From Trifolium pratense (Eukaryota; Streptophyta; Magnoliopsida; Fabales; Fabaceae): a stretch of 64,000 bases of DNA. This document shows, in pieces, positions 63,534 through 64,000 of the stretch; the first letter of the stretch is position 1, and each line of letters starts with the position of its first letter. Both the position numbers and the translations under genes were made by a program. The stretch covers positions 58,522,989 to 58,586,988 of the forward strand of contig NC_060065.1 of NCBI RefSeq assembly GCF_020283565.1, read 5' to 3'. A model generated the notes under the pieces. That model was not told the DNA's origin. It did no database searches and saw nothing but the letters and a program-made list of their open reading frames with translations.

Positions 63534-64000
63534 GTTTGTGTAACTTATTATTCTGGCCTTTTATTTGTTTGTTATCTCTATTTATAGTACACATTACAAT
63601 GATAATCAAAACCAAAATGATACATAACGAGTATATGTGACTTCTCTTTCTATCTTAGAATGGAAACACATTACATTGTTTTTTTTTTCTTTCCAAATTT
63701 CAAGTTGGACTATATTGTTAAATGTAAAATCAGATTCCTATGCTTCATGTTTGTATTGATTTTGCTTGATTTTCTCCCGTATTGTTTACTTCCAGGGATG
63801 AAACTTAAACTCTCATTCAGTCATCCAAATTCATTATAGAAGAAGGCCATATATTTTCAAGGAGGGACGTTTAAGTCAAACCAGTTCTCTAAGCTAGCAT
63901 TTGAAAATAAATTATCAGTTGAGGAGAATTCTATTATCCGACTAATTTGTAATTTGGAGATAGTTTGTATCAGAAAATCGATTACTTATTTGTACATTTC
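63534..64000. other. Intron or flank after the last calcium-ATPase exon
   Basis: AT-rich sequence with no recognisable pump exon or repeat border before the window ends. Confidence 0.4.

Overview
This is nuclear DNA from a flowering plant. The base composition, the split genes with GT..AG introns and the dense mix of Copia retrotransposons, TRIMs, CACTA, hAT, Helitron and MITE copies all fit a legume of the Medicago/Trifolium type. The legume call is by recall of similar repeats and was not checked by a search. The window is mostly accessory DNA. I find one gene that looks fully intact, a TGD1 chloroplast lipid-transporter permease at 56168-57320 (minus). A fragmentary P-type calcium-ATPase lies at the right edge.

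Layout. (1) 1-12205 and 30938-51163 hold three head-to-tail copies, all on the minus strand, of a JMJ25/IBM1-type (KDM3 class) JmjC histone-demethylase gene. All three are broken by frameshifts, stop codons, deletions and insertions. Copy A (1-12205) runs off the left edge but keeps the N-terminus. Copy B (30938-about 45607) and copy C (45965-51163) are cut at their 5' ends. (2) Three young Copia elements sit in this array: Copia-1 at 2484-6842 in a copy A intron, Copia-2 at 31191-36037 in a copy B exon, and Copia-3 at 38749-45293 in another copy B exon. Each has a perfect 5-bp target duplication, and the sister gene copies show the empty sites. (3) 12206-30640 is a repeat landfill: MITEs, a LINE endonuclease-domain fragment, two micro-Helitrons, a 2.7-kb LTR element carrying an antisense gag-like gene, foldback elements, a LINE interrupted by a CACTA element, and a 2.2-kb Helitron. 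(4) 51164-56000 is nested MITEs and foldbacks. (5) 56168-57320 is TGD1. (6) 59400-63540 has a possible Helitron 5' end followed by same-strand exon fragments of unrelated genes: an unknown leader, an RLCK-VII kinase C-lobe, unknown exons and an ACA-type calcium-ATPase.

The most notable signal is in Copia-3. The place where a tRNA primer-binding site belongs, 1-2 nt after the 5' LTR, has no tRNA-type sequence. Instead it is a perfect 14-nt reverse complement of a stretch inside the element's own LTR, about 30 bp downstream of a TATA-like motif. That geometry suggests self-primed reverse transcription, as known for Tf1. The element has an uninterrupted 1352-codon gag-pol and nearly identical LTRs, so it is probably recent. 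The tandem JMJ copies act as internal controls: their empty sites date the insertions and prove the element boundaries.
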